A DNA stretch of 43,973 nucleotides from Deinococcus roseus. Its GTDB lineage: Bacteria; Deinococcota; Deinococci; Deinococcales; Deinococcaceae. Positions within the stretch are counted from its first letter, which is position 1. Every line of letters starts with the position of its first letter. Below, piece after piece: positions 8,183 through 16,861 of this stretch. Location: assembly GCF_014646895.1 (NCBI RefSeq), contig NZ_BMOD01000034.1, positions 1-43,973 of the forward strand, written 5' to 3'. The position numbers and the translations under genes were made by a program. The notes under the pieces are model-generated. The model ran no database searches. It was not told the DNA's origin and saw only the letters and a list, made by a program, of their open reading frames with translations.

Positions 8183-8415
8183 GTTGAAAGTATATCAAGT
8201 GTGAACAAAGTTCTGCTGGGTTTGCACATCACAGGTTGCAAGGTGATTGGCCGCCACCCACCAGGAGAAAACCCTGTTCAAAACCGTGCCATGGCCAATT
8301 TGTGCAGGGCATTTGTGTGGGATGGTGAACGCAAAACCCTGGCAATTCTGCAACATGAACAGACAATGTTGCATAAAAATGTTCGTTCATGCTAAAAATG
8401 TGCTATATTCAAGCC
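8183..8415. promoter_or_regulatory. divergent promoter region of the two DeoR genes
   Basis: Each flanking gene has a -10 box exactly six bases before its ATG: TATACT at 8194-8189 for the minus-strand gene and TATATT at 8404-8409 for the plus-strand gene. The region has several copies of a TGTTC/GAACA element (near 8203-8213, 8277, 8356-8370 and 8380-8387), including arms AACAT / ATGTT at 8352-8370. The half-element ATGTTCG resembles the known GlpR half-site of the DeoR family. Auto- or cross-regulation is inferred. Confidence 0.45.
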
Positions 8416-9192
8416 ATGAGCACCGACAACCCAGCGGTGTCGGACTTCCGGCACCAGCGCATCCTGCGCCTCGCCACCACCCAACCCGAAGTCCGCATCC
8501 GCGACCTCGCCCAAAAGCTCGGGGTCAGCGACATGACCATCCGCCGGGACCTGAAAGAACTCACCGACCAGGGCCTGCTCGAACGCACCCACGGCGGTGC
8601 CCGCCTGAAAGCCCAGGGAAACACCGAACTCGCCCTCGGCCACCGGCTCCAACGCCAGACCCACGCCAAAGAACAGATTGCCCGCACCGCCCTCAGCCTG
8701 ATCCAGGATGGGGACACCATCGCCCTGGACGCCAGCACCACCACCCTTTACCTCGCCCACCTGCTGGCCGGGCGCAACGTGCACTGCCTGGTGACCGGCC
8801 TGGACGCCGCCAACACCCTCAGTCAACTCCAGGTGCCCTTCACCCTCATCGGCGGCACGTTCCACCCAGCGGCACGCAGCTTCATCAGCGGGCTGTTCAA
8901 CGACATCCAGGGGAGGCTCCATCCGGACAAAGTGTTCTTCTCCTGCATGGGTTACACCTCCCACGCAGGCTTCACCGACGCCCACCTCCCAGAAGTCTCC
9001 AGCAAAGCAACACTCCTCTCCACGGGCAAGCAGGTCATTGCCCTGCTCGACCACACCAAATTTGGCCAGCAAGCCGTGGCCACCATCACCCGCATGCACA
9101 GCGTGCACACCCTGATCACCGACGCACCTCCCCCCGAAGGGGTCACCCGTGACATTACCCTGCACCACACCGAGCTCATCATCACCCCGTGA
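8416..9192 (+). CDS. DeoR/GlpR-family regulator of the rhamnose operon
   Basis: A 258-residue regulator when started at ATG 8416, placed six bases after TATATT (leaderless). An in-frame ATG at 8389 lies upstream of that -10 box and is rejected. The helix-turn-helix spans about 12-65 (VSDMTIRRDLKEL) and the DeoR sensor domain about 80-235 (DGDTIALDASTTTLYLA). It is the first gene of the rhamnose operon: the isomerase starts 12 bp after its stop. It likely represses this operon until a rhamnose-derived ligand binds. Confidence 0.82.
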   Translation: MSTDNPAVSDFRHQRILRLATTQPEVRIRDLAQKLGVSDMTIRRDLKELTDQGLLERTHGGARLKAQGNTELALGHRLQRQTHAKEQIARTALSLIQDGDTIALDASTTTLYLAHLLAGRNVHCLVTGLDAANTLSQLQVPFTLIGGTFHPAARSFISGLFNDIQGRLHPDKVFFSCMGYTSHAGFTDAHLPEVSSKATLLSTGKQVIALLDHTKFGQQAVATITRMHSVHTLITDAPPPEGVTRDITLHHTELIITP

Positions 9193-9204
9193 AAAGAGGA
9201 AGAC

Positions 9205-10389
9205 ATGAACGAAGACTCCATCAAAAACCACCTCAGACAACAAAAAATTGAGACGCCCAGCTGGGGATACGGCAACTCCGGAACCCGCTTCAAGACCTTC
9301 CCGGCAAAGGGCGCAGCCAGCACCGTGTGGGAAAAAGTCGAAGACGCTGCGTTCATTCACACGCTGACCGGAATCGCCCCCTCCGTTGCCCTGCACATCC
9401 CCTGGGACCGGGTCGAGGATTACGCGGAACTGAAAAAATACGCAGAAGACCGGGGCATTCAACTGGGAGCCATCAACCCGAACGTGTTTCAGGACCGGGA
9501 GTACAAGCTGGGATCTGTGACCAACCCGGATCAAAGCGTGAGGGAAAAAGCCACAAGGCACCTGCTGGACTGCGTGGAGGTCATGAAAGAAACCGGATCC
9601 CGGGACCTGAGCCTGTGGTTTGCAGACGGCACCAACTACCTCGGGCAAGACGACCTCAGAAAACGCAAACGGCACCTGCGTGAAGCCCTGCAAAAGGTGC
9701 ATGACGCATTGCCCGACGGAACCCGCATGCTGGTCGAATACAAACTCTTCGAGCCTGCCTTCTACCACACCGACCTCGCCGACTGGGGCCTGGCCCTCAC
9801 CCACTGTCTCGCAGTGGGCGAAAAAGCCCAGGTGCTCGTCGACCTCGGACACCACGCGCAGGGCACCAACATCGAACACATCGTCTCCACCCTGCTGGAT
9901 GAAGGCCGCCTCGGGGGCTTTCACTTCAACGCCAGACGCTACGCCGATGACGACCTGGTGGTCGGCACCACCAACCCGCTGGAGCTGTTTGCCATCTACT
10001 TTGAAATTGCCCAGGCACAACAAGATGAGAATGAACAGCTGAGGAAACACACCTCTGAAGTGGCGTTCATGATCGACCAGAGCCACAACATCGAACACAA
10101 ACTCGAAGCCATGCTGCAGAGCGTGCTCAACTGCCAGGAAGCCTACGCCAAAGCACTCAGCGTGGATTTTGACCTGTTAAAAGAAGCCCAGGAAAAAGGT
10201 GAAGTCCTCAAAGCCAACCGCATCGTGATGGACGCCTTTTACAAAGATGTGCGGCCCCTCCTGAGGGACCTGCGCGAAGAGATGGGGGTTCCCGTCGATC
10301 CATTCCAGGCCCTCGAAGAGAGTGACCACCTGAAAAAAGTGCTCCGTGATCGCCAGTCCACGGACACCGGCGGCGGCTTCCCCTCTTGA
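9205..10389 (+). CDS. rhaI: L-rhamnose isomerase (RhaI type)
   Basis: A 394-residue TIM-barrel isomerase interconverting L-rhamnose and L-rhamnulose in the cytoplasm. It is of the Pseudomonas stutzeri/Gram-positive RhaI type rather than the E. coli RhaA type. Metal and catalytic residues are visible with the spacing of P. stutzeri enzyme: E178 and K180 (VEYKLFEP), D213 and H216 (VDLGHHAQG), H240 (GFHFNAR), D248/D250, and D291 (MIDQSHNIE). Ribosome site AGAGGAAG precedes the ATG. It is followed 50 bp later by the bifunctional aldolase gene. Confidence 0.9.
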   Translation: MNEDSIKNHLRQQKIETPSWGYGNSGTRFKTFPAKGAASTVWEKVEDAAFIHTLTGIAPSVALHIPWDRVEDYAELKKYAEDRGIQLGAINPNVFQDREYKLGSVTNPDQSVREKATRHLLDCVEVMKETGSRDLSLWFADGTNYLGQDDLRKRKRHLREALQKVHDALPDGTRMLVEYKLFEPAFYHTDLADWGLALTHCLAVGEKAQVLVDLGHHAQGTNIEHIVSTLLDEGRLGGFHFNARRYADDDLVVGTTNPLELFAIYFEIAQAQQDENEQLRKHTSEVAFMIDQSHNIEHKLEAMLQSVLNCQEAYAKALSVDFDLLKEAQEKGEVLKANRIVMDAFYKDVRPLLRDLREEMGVPVDPFQALEESDHLKKVLRDRQSTDTGGGFPS

Positions 10390-10439
10390 ATCCACCCACC
10401 CCCATGCCTCCCACAAACCCCCAACACAGGAGAATGACC

Positions 10440-12500
10440 ATGCCCAAAAACCTCTGGAACACCGAACTTGCCCCCCAGACCGACGGCCTTGACGCCCTCA
10501 CCTACCGCAGCCAGCTGCTCGGCTCAGACCGCACCCTCGTCAACATTTACGGGGGCAACACCAGCGTCAAATCCACCGAAAAAGACCACGTTGGGCGCGA
10601 CGTGGAGGTGCTGTGGGTGAAAGGCAGCGGCAGCGACATTGCCACCATCACCTCCCGTGGTTTCGCCGGACTCAAACTCGATGAGGTGCTGCCCCTGATC
10701 GAACGAGAAAGCATGACCGACGAGGAGATGACCCAATACCTGGACCGCACCACCTTCGAACCTGGACGCCCCAGGCAGAGCATCGAAACCCTGCTGCACG
10801 CTTTTGTGCCCTTCAAGCACGTGGACCACACCCACCCGGACGCCATCATTGCCCTGGCCTGCAGCCCGGACGGTGAACAGGTGATGCGCAAAATCTACGG
10901 GGACCGTGCCGCCTGGGTGCCTTACATCCGCCCCGGATTCACCTTATCGAAACAGATTGGTGAGGCCGTCCGCAACAACCCCCATCTGGAGTGCGTGGTG
11001 ATGGGCAAACACGGGCTGGTCACCTGGGGGAACACCAGTGAAGAAAGCTACCTCAAAACCCTGAGCATCATCCAGGAGGCCGAAGATTTCATTGCTGCGA
11101 AACTCACCGGCGATGAATTCGGACCCCAGGTGGTTGAAAGTGTCCCTGCAGCAGACCGCAGAAGAATCTACGGGGAAATTGCTCCGGTCCTCCGGTCCAG
11201 CCTGGGCAAAGCGGGAAGCTTCATCAGCATCTTTGATGACAGTGAAGAAGTCCTCTCCTTCGTGAACAGTGAAAAAGCCCCCACCGTGTCCCAGGTGGGT
11301 GCAGCCTGCCCCGACCACCTGGTGCACGTCAAGCGCACCCCGATGTTCGTGAACTGGAAACCCGAAGACGGCCTGGAAAGCCTGGAAACCGCTGTGCAAC
11401 AAGCCAGCGAGGCTTACCTGAAAGAATATGCCGAGTATTTTGATGCCCACAAAGGCGAGGGGGACAAAATGTTCCCCGCTTACCCCCGGGTGATCCTGAT
11501 TCCCGGACTCGGCATGGTCAACACCGGATCAGACATTCAAAATGCGGACGTTTCCAACCAGCTGTACTACCGTGCCATTGCCGTGATTCGTGGTGCAGAA
11601 GCCCTGGGCGGTTTCGTGTCCCTGAGTGCCGCTGAGGCGTTTGCCATCGAGTACTGGCCGCTGGAGCTTTACAAACTTTCTCTCAAGCCCGCCCCCAGAT
11701 CCCTGGCCGGCAAGGTCGCGTTTGTGACCGGAGGGGCCAGCGGCATCGGCAAGTCCATCGTGCACCGCCTGGCCGCAGAAGGGGCGCACGTGGTGGTCGC
11801 CGACATCAACGCCGAGGGTTCTGCAAAAACCGTGGAAGAAGTGGAACAAAAACACGGCAAAGGCAAAGCCCTGGCCGTACACTGCGATGTGACCAGCGAA
11901 CAGGCCATCCAGAACGCTTTCCAGCAAACCCTCGAAACCTACGGGGTGGTGGATGTGGTGGTGTCCAACGCTGGCATTGCCTCTTCCGCCCCCATCGAGG
12001 AAACCAGCCTCGCCATGTGGGAGCTCAATCAGAAGATCCTCTCCACCGGGTACTTCCTGGTGTCCCGGGAGGCCTTCAAGGTGTGGCGCAAACAGAACGT
12101 GGGGGGAAGCCTGGTGTACGTGGCATCGAAAAACAGTGTCGCTGCCGGGAAGAACGCCGCTGCCTACAGTGCCGCGAAAGCCGCCGAGCTGCACCTCGCA
12201 CGCTGCCTGGCCGAAGAAGGCGGGGCTGCAGGCATCCGGGTGAACACCGTGCTGCCCGACGCTGTGCTCTCCGGCTCCAGCATCTGGGACGGCAAATGGC
12301 GTGCAGAACGGGCCGCCACCTACGGCATTGCCCCCGACCAGCTGGAAGAGCACTACCGCAAACGCACCACCCTGCGCGTGAACGTCTTCCCGGAAGACAT
12401 CGCCGAGGCTGTCAAATTCTTCGCCACCAGCGATTCCGCCAAAACCACCGGCGGGGTGCTGACCGTGGACGGCGGGGTGCCGATCGCCTATGTCCGCTGA
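10440..12500 (+). CDS. bifunctional rhamnulose-1-phosphate aldolase / lactaldehyde dehydrogenase (SDR)
   Basis: A 686-residue fusion. The N-terminal class II aldolase domain (about 1-425) cleaves rhamnulose 1-phosphate; the H-x-H zinc motif is in VDHTHPDA and a further His in MGKHGLV. The C-terminal short-chain dehydrogenase (about 428-686) has the NAD-binding TGGASGIG and the catalytic YSAAK, and should oxidise L-lactaldehyde to L-lactate. The start at 10440 is chosen because AGGAG at 10428-10432 is 7 bases away; in-frame ATGs at 10434 and 10386 are less well placed. This fusion is a known alternative to separate RhaD and aldehyde dehydrogenase. The kinase gene overlaps its end by 11 bp. Confidence 0.88.
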   Translation: MPKNLWNTELAPQTDGLDALTYRSQLLGSDRTLVNIYGGNTSVKSTEKDHVGRDVEVLWVKGSGSDIATITSRGFAGLKLDEVLPLIERESMTDEEMTQYLDRTTFEPGRPRQSIETLLHAFVPFKHVDHTHPDAIIALACSPDGEQVMRKIYGDRAAWVPYIRPGFTLSKQIGEAVRNNPHLECVVMGKHGLVTWGNTSEESYLKTLSIIQEAEDFIAAKLTGDEFGPQVVESVPAADRRRIYGEIAPVLRSSLGKAGSFISIFDDSEEVLSFVNSEKAPTVSQVGAACPDHLVHVKRTPMFVNWKPEDGLESLETAVQQASEAYLKEYAEYFDAHKGEGDKMFPAYPRVILIPGLGMVNTGSDIQNADVSNQLYYRAIAVIRGAEALGGFVSLSAAEAFAIEYWPLELYKLSLKPAPRSLAGKVAFVTGGASGIGKSIVHRLAAEGAHVVVADINAEGSAKTVEEVEQKHGKGKALAVHCDVTSEQAIQNAFQQTLETYGVVDVVVSNAGIASSAPIEETSLAMWELNQKILSTGYFLVSREAFKVWRKQNVGGSLVYVASKNSVAAGKNAAAYSAAKAAELHLARCLAEEGGAAGIRVNTVLPDAVLSGSSIWDGKWRAERAATYGIAPDQLEEHYRKRTTLRVNVFPEDIAEAVKFFATSDSAKTTGGVLTVDGGVPIAYVR

Positions 12501-13905
12501 GACCCGGCACGTTGCCATCGACCTGGGGGCCTCCAGCGGCAAGATTGCCCTGGTGACCGTCCGACCGGACGGACTTGAGGTGCAAGAGATTCACCGCTTC
12601 GACAACATTCCAGTGGAGACCCCCCAGGGGCTCTACTGGAACATGCTTTCCCTCTGGAAAGACATCGTTGCGGGCCTGAGGAAACTCTCCGGTCAAAACA
12701 TCCACTCCATCGGGGTGGACACCTGGGCGGTGGATTTTGCCCTGCTCGACGAGCATGACCTGCTTCTGGATGGGGTGCACCACTACCGGGACCCTCGCAC
12801 AAACGGCATCATGGAGAGGGTGCAAGACGAATACGGCAGCTGGAAGGTGTACCAGCGAAACGGCATCCAGTTCCTGCCGTTCAACACCCTGTACCAGTTG
12901 CTCTCCGTGAAACAGGACCACCCCCAGTTGCTCACCCAGGCCAGAACCCTCCTGATGGTCCCGGACCTGCTGCACTTCTGGCTGACGGGCGTGAAGAAAA
13001 CCGAGCGCACCAACGCCAGCACCACCCAGTTCCTGCATGCCAGCACCGGGCAGTGGGACACCCTGCTCCTCGAAGACCTGGGGCTCCCCCACCACTTCCT
13101 GCCTCAGATCACAGAGGGAGGTGAGGGGGCATTCCCACTCCGGGAGGACCTGCAACAAGAATTGAACTTTCCTTCGGTCAAAGTGGTGCCACCCGGCACC
13201 CACGACACCGCTTCCGCCGTGGTGGCTGTTCCTGCAGAGGGGGAAAACTGGGCGTACATCTCCTCAGGCACCTGGTCCCTGGTCGGCACCGAACTGGAAC
13301 ACCCGGTGCTCACCGAAGAGGCTTTTGAGCGGAACTTCACCAACGAACTCGGGGTCTCAGGCACCGTCAGATACCTCAAGAACGTGATGGGCCTGTGGAT
13401 CCTGCAGGAATGCCGTCGCAGCTGGGGGCATGCGGACTACCTGGAACTCTACCGGGAGGCCGATGAAGCCCGGGACACCTCCCTTTTCGATGTGGACGAC
13501 CGGCGTTTCCTGGCCCCCGGACTGGACATGCCTGCACGGATTCAAACGTGGTGCAAGGAACATGGTGGAGAAGTGCCCACCACCCGTGGGGAAGTGGTGC
13601 GCGCGGTGCTCAGGAGCCTCGCGAGGCAGTACGGTCAGGTGATCAAAGACCTCCAATCCACCACCGGCAAAACCCTCCAGCAGCTGCACATTGTGGGAGG
13701 GGGAGCCCACATCGAACCCTTGTGCCAGTGGACAGCCAACGAGACGGGCCTCACCGTGCTGGCGGGACCCACCGACGGCACCCTGCTGGGCAATGCCCTC
13801 ACCCAGGCCATGTTTGTGCGGGGCTGGAGTCTCTCTGAAGCCAGAGAAAAACTGAAACAGAACATCAAGCCCAGGGTGTTCACACCTGCCGTTTTGCAGG
13901 TGTGA
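12490..13905 (+). CDS. rhaB: L-rhamnulokinase (FGGY kinase)
   Basis: A 471-residue FGGY-family carbohydrate kinase that phosphorylates L-rhamnulose at O1. The N-terminal phosphate-binding loop DLGASSGKI (11-19), the substrate-side motif GVDTWAVDFALLD, GTHDTASAV and the C-terminal adenosine motif VGGGAHIEPLCQ are all present, and length is normal. The start overlaps the aldolase/dehydrogenase gene by 11 bp, so translation is probably coupled. A strong terminator follows the stop, ending the upper rhamnose operon or attenuating into the lut genes. Confidence 0.88.
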   Translation: MSAETRHVAIDLGASSGKIALVTVRPDGLEVQEIHRFDNIPVETPQGLYWNMLSLWKDIVAGLRKLSGQNIHSIGVDTWAVDFALLDEHDLLLDGVHHYRDPRTNGIMERVQDEYGSWKVYQRNGIQFLPFNTLYQLLSVKQDHPQLLTQARTLLMVPDLLHFWLTGVKKTERTNASTTQFLHASTGQWDTLLLEDLGLPHHFLPQITEGGEGAFPLREDLQQELNFPSVKVVPPGTHDTASAVVAVPAEGENWAYISSGTWSLVGTELEHPVLTEEAFERNFTNELGVSGTVRYLKNVMGLWILQECRRSWGHADYLELYREADEARDTSLFDVDDRRFLAPGLDMPARIQTWCKEHGGEVPTTRGEVVRAVLRSLARQYGQVIKDLQSTTGKTLQQLHIVGGGAHIEPLCQWTANETGLTVLAGPTDGTLLGNALTQAMFVRGWSLSEAREKLKQNIKPRVFTPAVLQV

Positions 13906-13923
13906 AACCCGGAGTGACCCACC

Positions 13924-13951
13924 AGCCTCCTGTTCAGGAGGCTTTCTTTCT
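13924..13951 (+). terminator. intrinsic terminator between rhaB and lutA
   Basis: Eight-base arms AGCCTCCT (13924-13931) and AGGAGGCT (13936-13943) with loop GTTC, then a T-rich run (TTTCTTTCT). It lies 18 bp after rhaB and 17 bp before lutA. Because no separate lutA promoter is evident, it may be a partial terminator lowering lut expression relative to the upper genes. Confidence 0.8.
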
Positions 13952-13967
13952 CCCAAGGAGTGAAAGC

Positions 13968-14711
13968 ATGAAAGTCGATTTGTTCATCACCTGCCTGAAC
14001 GACGCACTCTTTGCCCAGACCGGCAAGGCCACCGTTGAGCTGCTCAGGCGCCTCGGGCAGGAGGTGCACTTCAATGCCCACCAGACCTGTTGCGGTCAAA
14101 TGCACTTCAACACCGGTTACCAGAAAGACGCCCTGGTCCTGATCCGCAAGTTTGTCCAGGATTTCCAGGACAGTGAGGTGATCGTGGCCCCGTCAGGAAG
14201 TTGCGTCGCCATGATCCGCGACCTGTACCCCAGGGCCGCAGAGTGGGCCGGGGACCATCAGTTGCTGGCAGAGGTTCAGAAACTGGCCGAGAAGACCTTT
14301 GAACTTTCCGAATTCATTGTGAATGTGCTCGAGGTGGAAGACGTGGGGGCGTACTACCCCCACAAAGTCACCTACCATCCGACCTGCCACGCTGCAAGGG
14401 TGCTGAGGGTGGGGGAAGCGCCTCTGAAGCTCCTGCGGAACGTGCGGGGCCTGGAACTGCTGGAGTTGCCCAACAAAGACCAGTGTTGTGGTTTCGGGGG
14501 CACTTTTGCGGTGAAAAACGCGGAGACCAGCACCGCCATGCTTTCAGATAAGGCCTCCAGCATCATGCAGACCCGGGCGGAAGCCTGCACAGCAGGAGAC
14601 AACTCCTGCCTGCTGCACATCGGAGGGGGACTCTCCAGAATGCAGAGCGGCACCCGGACCGTGCATTACGCCGAGATTCTGGCCAGCACTGAAGGTCAGG
14701 TGCTCCGGTGA
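13968..14711 (+). CDS. lutA: LutA-like Fe-S subunit of L-lactate dehydrogenase
   Basis: A 247-residue protein with two CCG domains: a CCGQMHFNTGY motif at about 41-51 and a CCGFGGTF motif near 175, each with upstream cysteines (TYHPTCHAARV before the second). LutA, LutB and LutC together oxidise L-lactate to pyruvate. The start at 13968 follows AAGGAG (13955-13960). The next gene overlaps by four bases (GTGA). Its place directly behind the rhamnose genes makes sense because the dehydrogenase domain upstream produces L-lactate. Confidence 0.88.
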   Translation: MKVDLFITCLNDALFAQTGKATVELLRRLGQEVHFNAHQTCCGQMHFNTGYQKDALVLIRKFVQDFQDSEVIVAPSGSCVAMIRDLYPRAAEWAGDHQLLAEVQKLAEKTFELSEFIVNVLEVEDVGAYYPHKVTYHPTCHAARVLRVGEAPLKLLRNVRGLELLELPNKDQCCGFGGTFAVKNAETSTAMLSDKASSIMQTRAEACTAGDNSCLLHIGGGLSRMQSGTRTVHYAEILASTEGQVLR

Positions 14712-16123
14712 GCGGGGGGGGCATCCACCCACAGAAAACCTTTGTGGACGCTGCGCACGACACCCTGTCCAACACCCAGATGCGCAGAAACCTCCGGCAC
14801 GTCACGACGGCCATTCGGGACAAACGCAGCCGGGTGGTCTCTGAAGTGGAGAACTGGGAGGAACTCCGTGAGGTGGCCTCCGGGATCAAACAGCACGTGC
14901 TGGAGAACCTGGACACTTACCTTCTGCAGCTTGAAGAAAGCGTCCACAAGGCCGGCGGACAGGTGCACTGGGCCTCCAATGCCCAGGAGGCCCGCGAGAT
15001 CGTCGCAAAGATTGCCCTGCAGCACCAGGCAAAAGAAGTCATCAAGATCAAGAGCATCACCACCGACGAAATCGAACTGAACGACTTTCTGCAGGGCCGG
15101 GGGGTCGCGGCCATCGAGACCGATCTGGCGGAACTGATCGTGCAACTCTCCCATGACCGGCCCAGCCACATTCTGGTCCCGGCCATTCACAAAAACCGCG
15201 CGGAAGTGAAAGACCTCTTCAATGAAACCCTGGGTGCGGGCCTGGAGACCGACGAACCTGTGCAGATTGCAGGAGCGGCCCGCACTTACTTGCGGGAAAA
15301 ATTCTTCAGTGTGAAGATGGCGGTGTCCGGAGCAAACTTTGCCATCGCAGAGACCGGTACCGTGTGCATTGTGGAATCGGAAGGCAACGGACGCATGTGC
15401 CTAACCCTTCCCGAGGTGCTGGTCTCCATCATGGGCATTGAAAAGGTGCTCCCCAGGTGGGAGGACCTGGCGGTCTTTCTGGAGATGCTGCCCCGTTCCT
15501 CGACCGCAGAGCGCATGAACCCCTACAACAGCATGTGGACCGGGGTCAGGGAAAACGATGGTCCGAAGGAATTCCATCTGGTGCTTCTGGACAATGGCCG
15601 CACCGAGGTCCTCAAAGATGAGGTGGGTGCCCAGTCCCTCAAATGCATTCGCTGTTCGGCCTGCCTGAACGTGTGCCCGGTGTATGAGCGGGCTGGAGGT
15701 CACGCTTATGGGAGTGTTTATCCTGGTCCCATCGGTGCGATCCTGACCCCGCAGTTGTTGGACATGAAGGATGACAAGGCCAACACCTTGCCTTACGCCT
15801 CATCTCTGTGCGGGGCGTGTTATGACGCCTGCCCGGTCAAAATCAACATCCCAGAGGTGCTGATCTACCTGCGTGGGAAAGTCACCGAGAAGAAAGGCAC
15901 CACCCTGGAATCCCTGGCTTTGAAGAGCATGCTGTGGGTGATGAGTGAGCCCCACCGTTTTGAGGGGGCTTTGAAACTTGGGCGCATTGGGCAGGGACCC
16001 CTGACCAGGGATGGCAAATTCACGGCCCTGCCCGGTTTGCTTTCGGGCTGGACCCATTCCCGTGACCTGCCTGAATTGCCAGGCAAATCCTTCCGGGAAT
16101 GGTGGAAGGAGGAGGGACAGTGA
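14708..16123 (+). CDS. lutB: LutB-like Fe-S subunit of L-lactate dehydrogenase
   Basis: A 471-residue protein, GTG start in a GTGA overlap with lutA. The N-terminal part is the LUD domain (about 60-290) with VSGANFAIAETGT. Two 4Fe-4S ferredoxin motifs follow: CIRCSACLNVCP (about 313-324) and CGACYDACP (about 368-376). The C-terminal region matches the usual LutB extension. It probably passes electrons from lactate to the respiratory chain. lutC starts at its stop. Confidence 0.9.
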   Translation: MSGGGIHPQKTFVDAAHDTLSNTQMRRNLRHVTTAIRDKRSRVVSEVENWEELREVASGIKQHVLENLDTYLLQLEESVHKAGGQVHWASNAQEAREIVAKIALQHQAKEVIKIKSITTDEIELNDFLQGRGVAAIETDLAELIVQLSHDRPSHILVPAIHKNRAEVKDLFNETLGAGLETDEPVQIAGAARTYLREKFFSVKMAVSGANFAIAETGTVCIVESEGNGRMCLTLPEVLVSIMGIEKVLPRWEDLAVFLEMLPRSSTAERMNPYNSMWTGVRENDGPKEFHLVLLDNGRTEVLKDEVGAQSLKCIRCSACLNVCPVYERAGGHAYGSVYPGPIGAILTPQLLDMKDDKANTLPYASSLCGACYDACPVKINIPEVLIYLRGKVTEKKGTTLESLALKSMLWVMSEPHRFEGALKLGRIGQGPLTRDGKFTALPGLLSGWTHSRDLPELPGKSFREWWKEEGQ

Positions 16124-16731
16124 AAGAGCAGATCTTAAAAGCCGTGAGGGCAAAGAAACGTGCTGCGGTCACCCCTCTTCCTGCTTACCCCGAGAGACCC
16201 AGACGCACCGATGAGGAGGTGCTTGCCCGTTTTCTGGAGCATGTGGAAGACTACAAGGCCAGGGTGGAACGGACCCAGGATCTGGCACTGCTCCCCGCGC
16301 TGATCCAGCGGTTCCTGCAGGGTCAGACCCGTGTGGTGATCCCTGCAGACCTGCCGGTGGAATGGTTGCCAGAAGGGCTGACCCTCATCCGGGACACCCC
16401 GGACCTGTCCTTGAACACCTTGAAGCAACAAGAGGTGGTCATCACCGGGTGCAAACTGGGCATCAGTGACACCGGGACGATCGTGCTGGACTCGGCAGTC
16501 AGGCAGGGAAGGCGCATCATCAGCCTGATTCCCGACCACCACATTTGCATCGTCTTCAGGGATCAGGTGGTGCAGGGGGTGTTTGAGGCCACCACAACCC
16601 TGGAGCCGAGCGTTCAGGCCGGGTTGCCCCTCACCTGGATCAGTGGTCCGAGTGCCACCAGTGACATTGAACTGGTCCGCGTGGAGGGGGTACATGGACC
16701 CAGAACCCTGGATGTCCTTGTGGTGGGTTGA
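16120..16731 (+). CDS. lutC: LutC-like subunit of L-lactate utilisation complex
   Basis: A 203-residue LUD-domain protein. GTG at 16120 is chosen over an in-frame ATG at 16099 because it forms a GTGA overlap with lutB and follows GGAGGAGG. The diagnostic stretch ITGCKLGISDTGTIVLDS and the later IPDHHICIV are present, as is ISGPSATSDIELVRVEGVHG near the C-terminus. It completes the lactate-to-pyruvate step. A strong terminator follows. Confidence 0.88.
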   Translation: MKEQILKAVRAKKRAAVTPLPAYPERPRRTDEEVLARFLEHVEDYKARVERTQDLALLPALIQRFLQGQTRVVIPADLPVEWLPEGLTLIRDTPDLSLNTLKQQEVVITGCKLGISDTGTIVLDSAVRQGRRIISLIPDHHICIVFRDQVVQGVFEATTTLEPSVQAGLPLTWISGPSATSDIELVRVEGVHGPRTLDVLVVG

Positions 16732-16755
16732 CCCACCTGCACGCTCCCCTTGAAG

Positions 16756-16782
16756 CGCCTGGTTTGCCAGGCGTGTTTTTTT
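16756..16782 (+). terminator. intrinsic terminator of the lut genes
   Basis: Arms CGCCTGG (16756-16762) and CCAGGCG (16767-16773), loop TTTG, followed by a run of seven T within 16774-16782. It ends the plus-strand rhamnose/lactate operon 24 bp after lutC. Confidence 0.88.
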
Positions 16783-16817
16783 GAGGCCCTGCCCAACGCA
16801 GGGCTGCGCTGACCATC

Positions 16818-16850
16818 AAAAACCCCCTGCCTTCGCTGGCAGGGGGTTTC
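16818..16850. terminator. terminator facing the GH3 gene (bidirectional hairpin)
   Basis: Nine-base arms CCCCCTGCC (16823-16831) and GGCAGGGGG (16838-16846). On the minus strand the hairpin is followed by five T (A-run 16818-16822), so it terminates the minus-strand rhamnoside operon. On the plus strand three T follow, giving weak backup termination. Confidence 0.82.
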
Positions 16851-16861
16851 ATCGGTGGTGT

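Noticed and set aside
8352..8390. Genuine GlpR operator
   Set aside because: The half-element ATGTTCG fits, but a full symmetric GlpR-type palindrome is not present, so it is mentioned only as a possible DeoR-family element.
8392..10098. Minus-strand open frame of 568 codons opposite DeoR and rhamnose isomerase
   Set aside because: Val/Gly-rich shadow; the plus-strand genes have clear family motifs.
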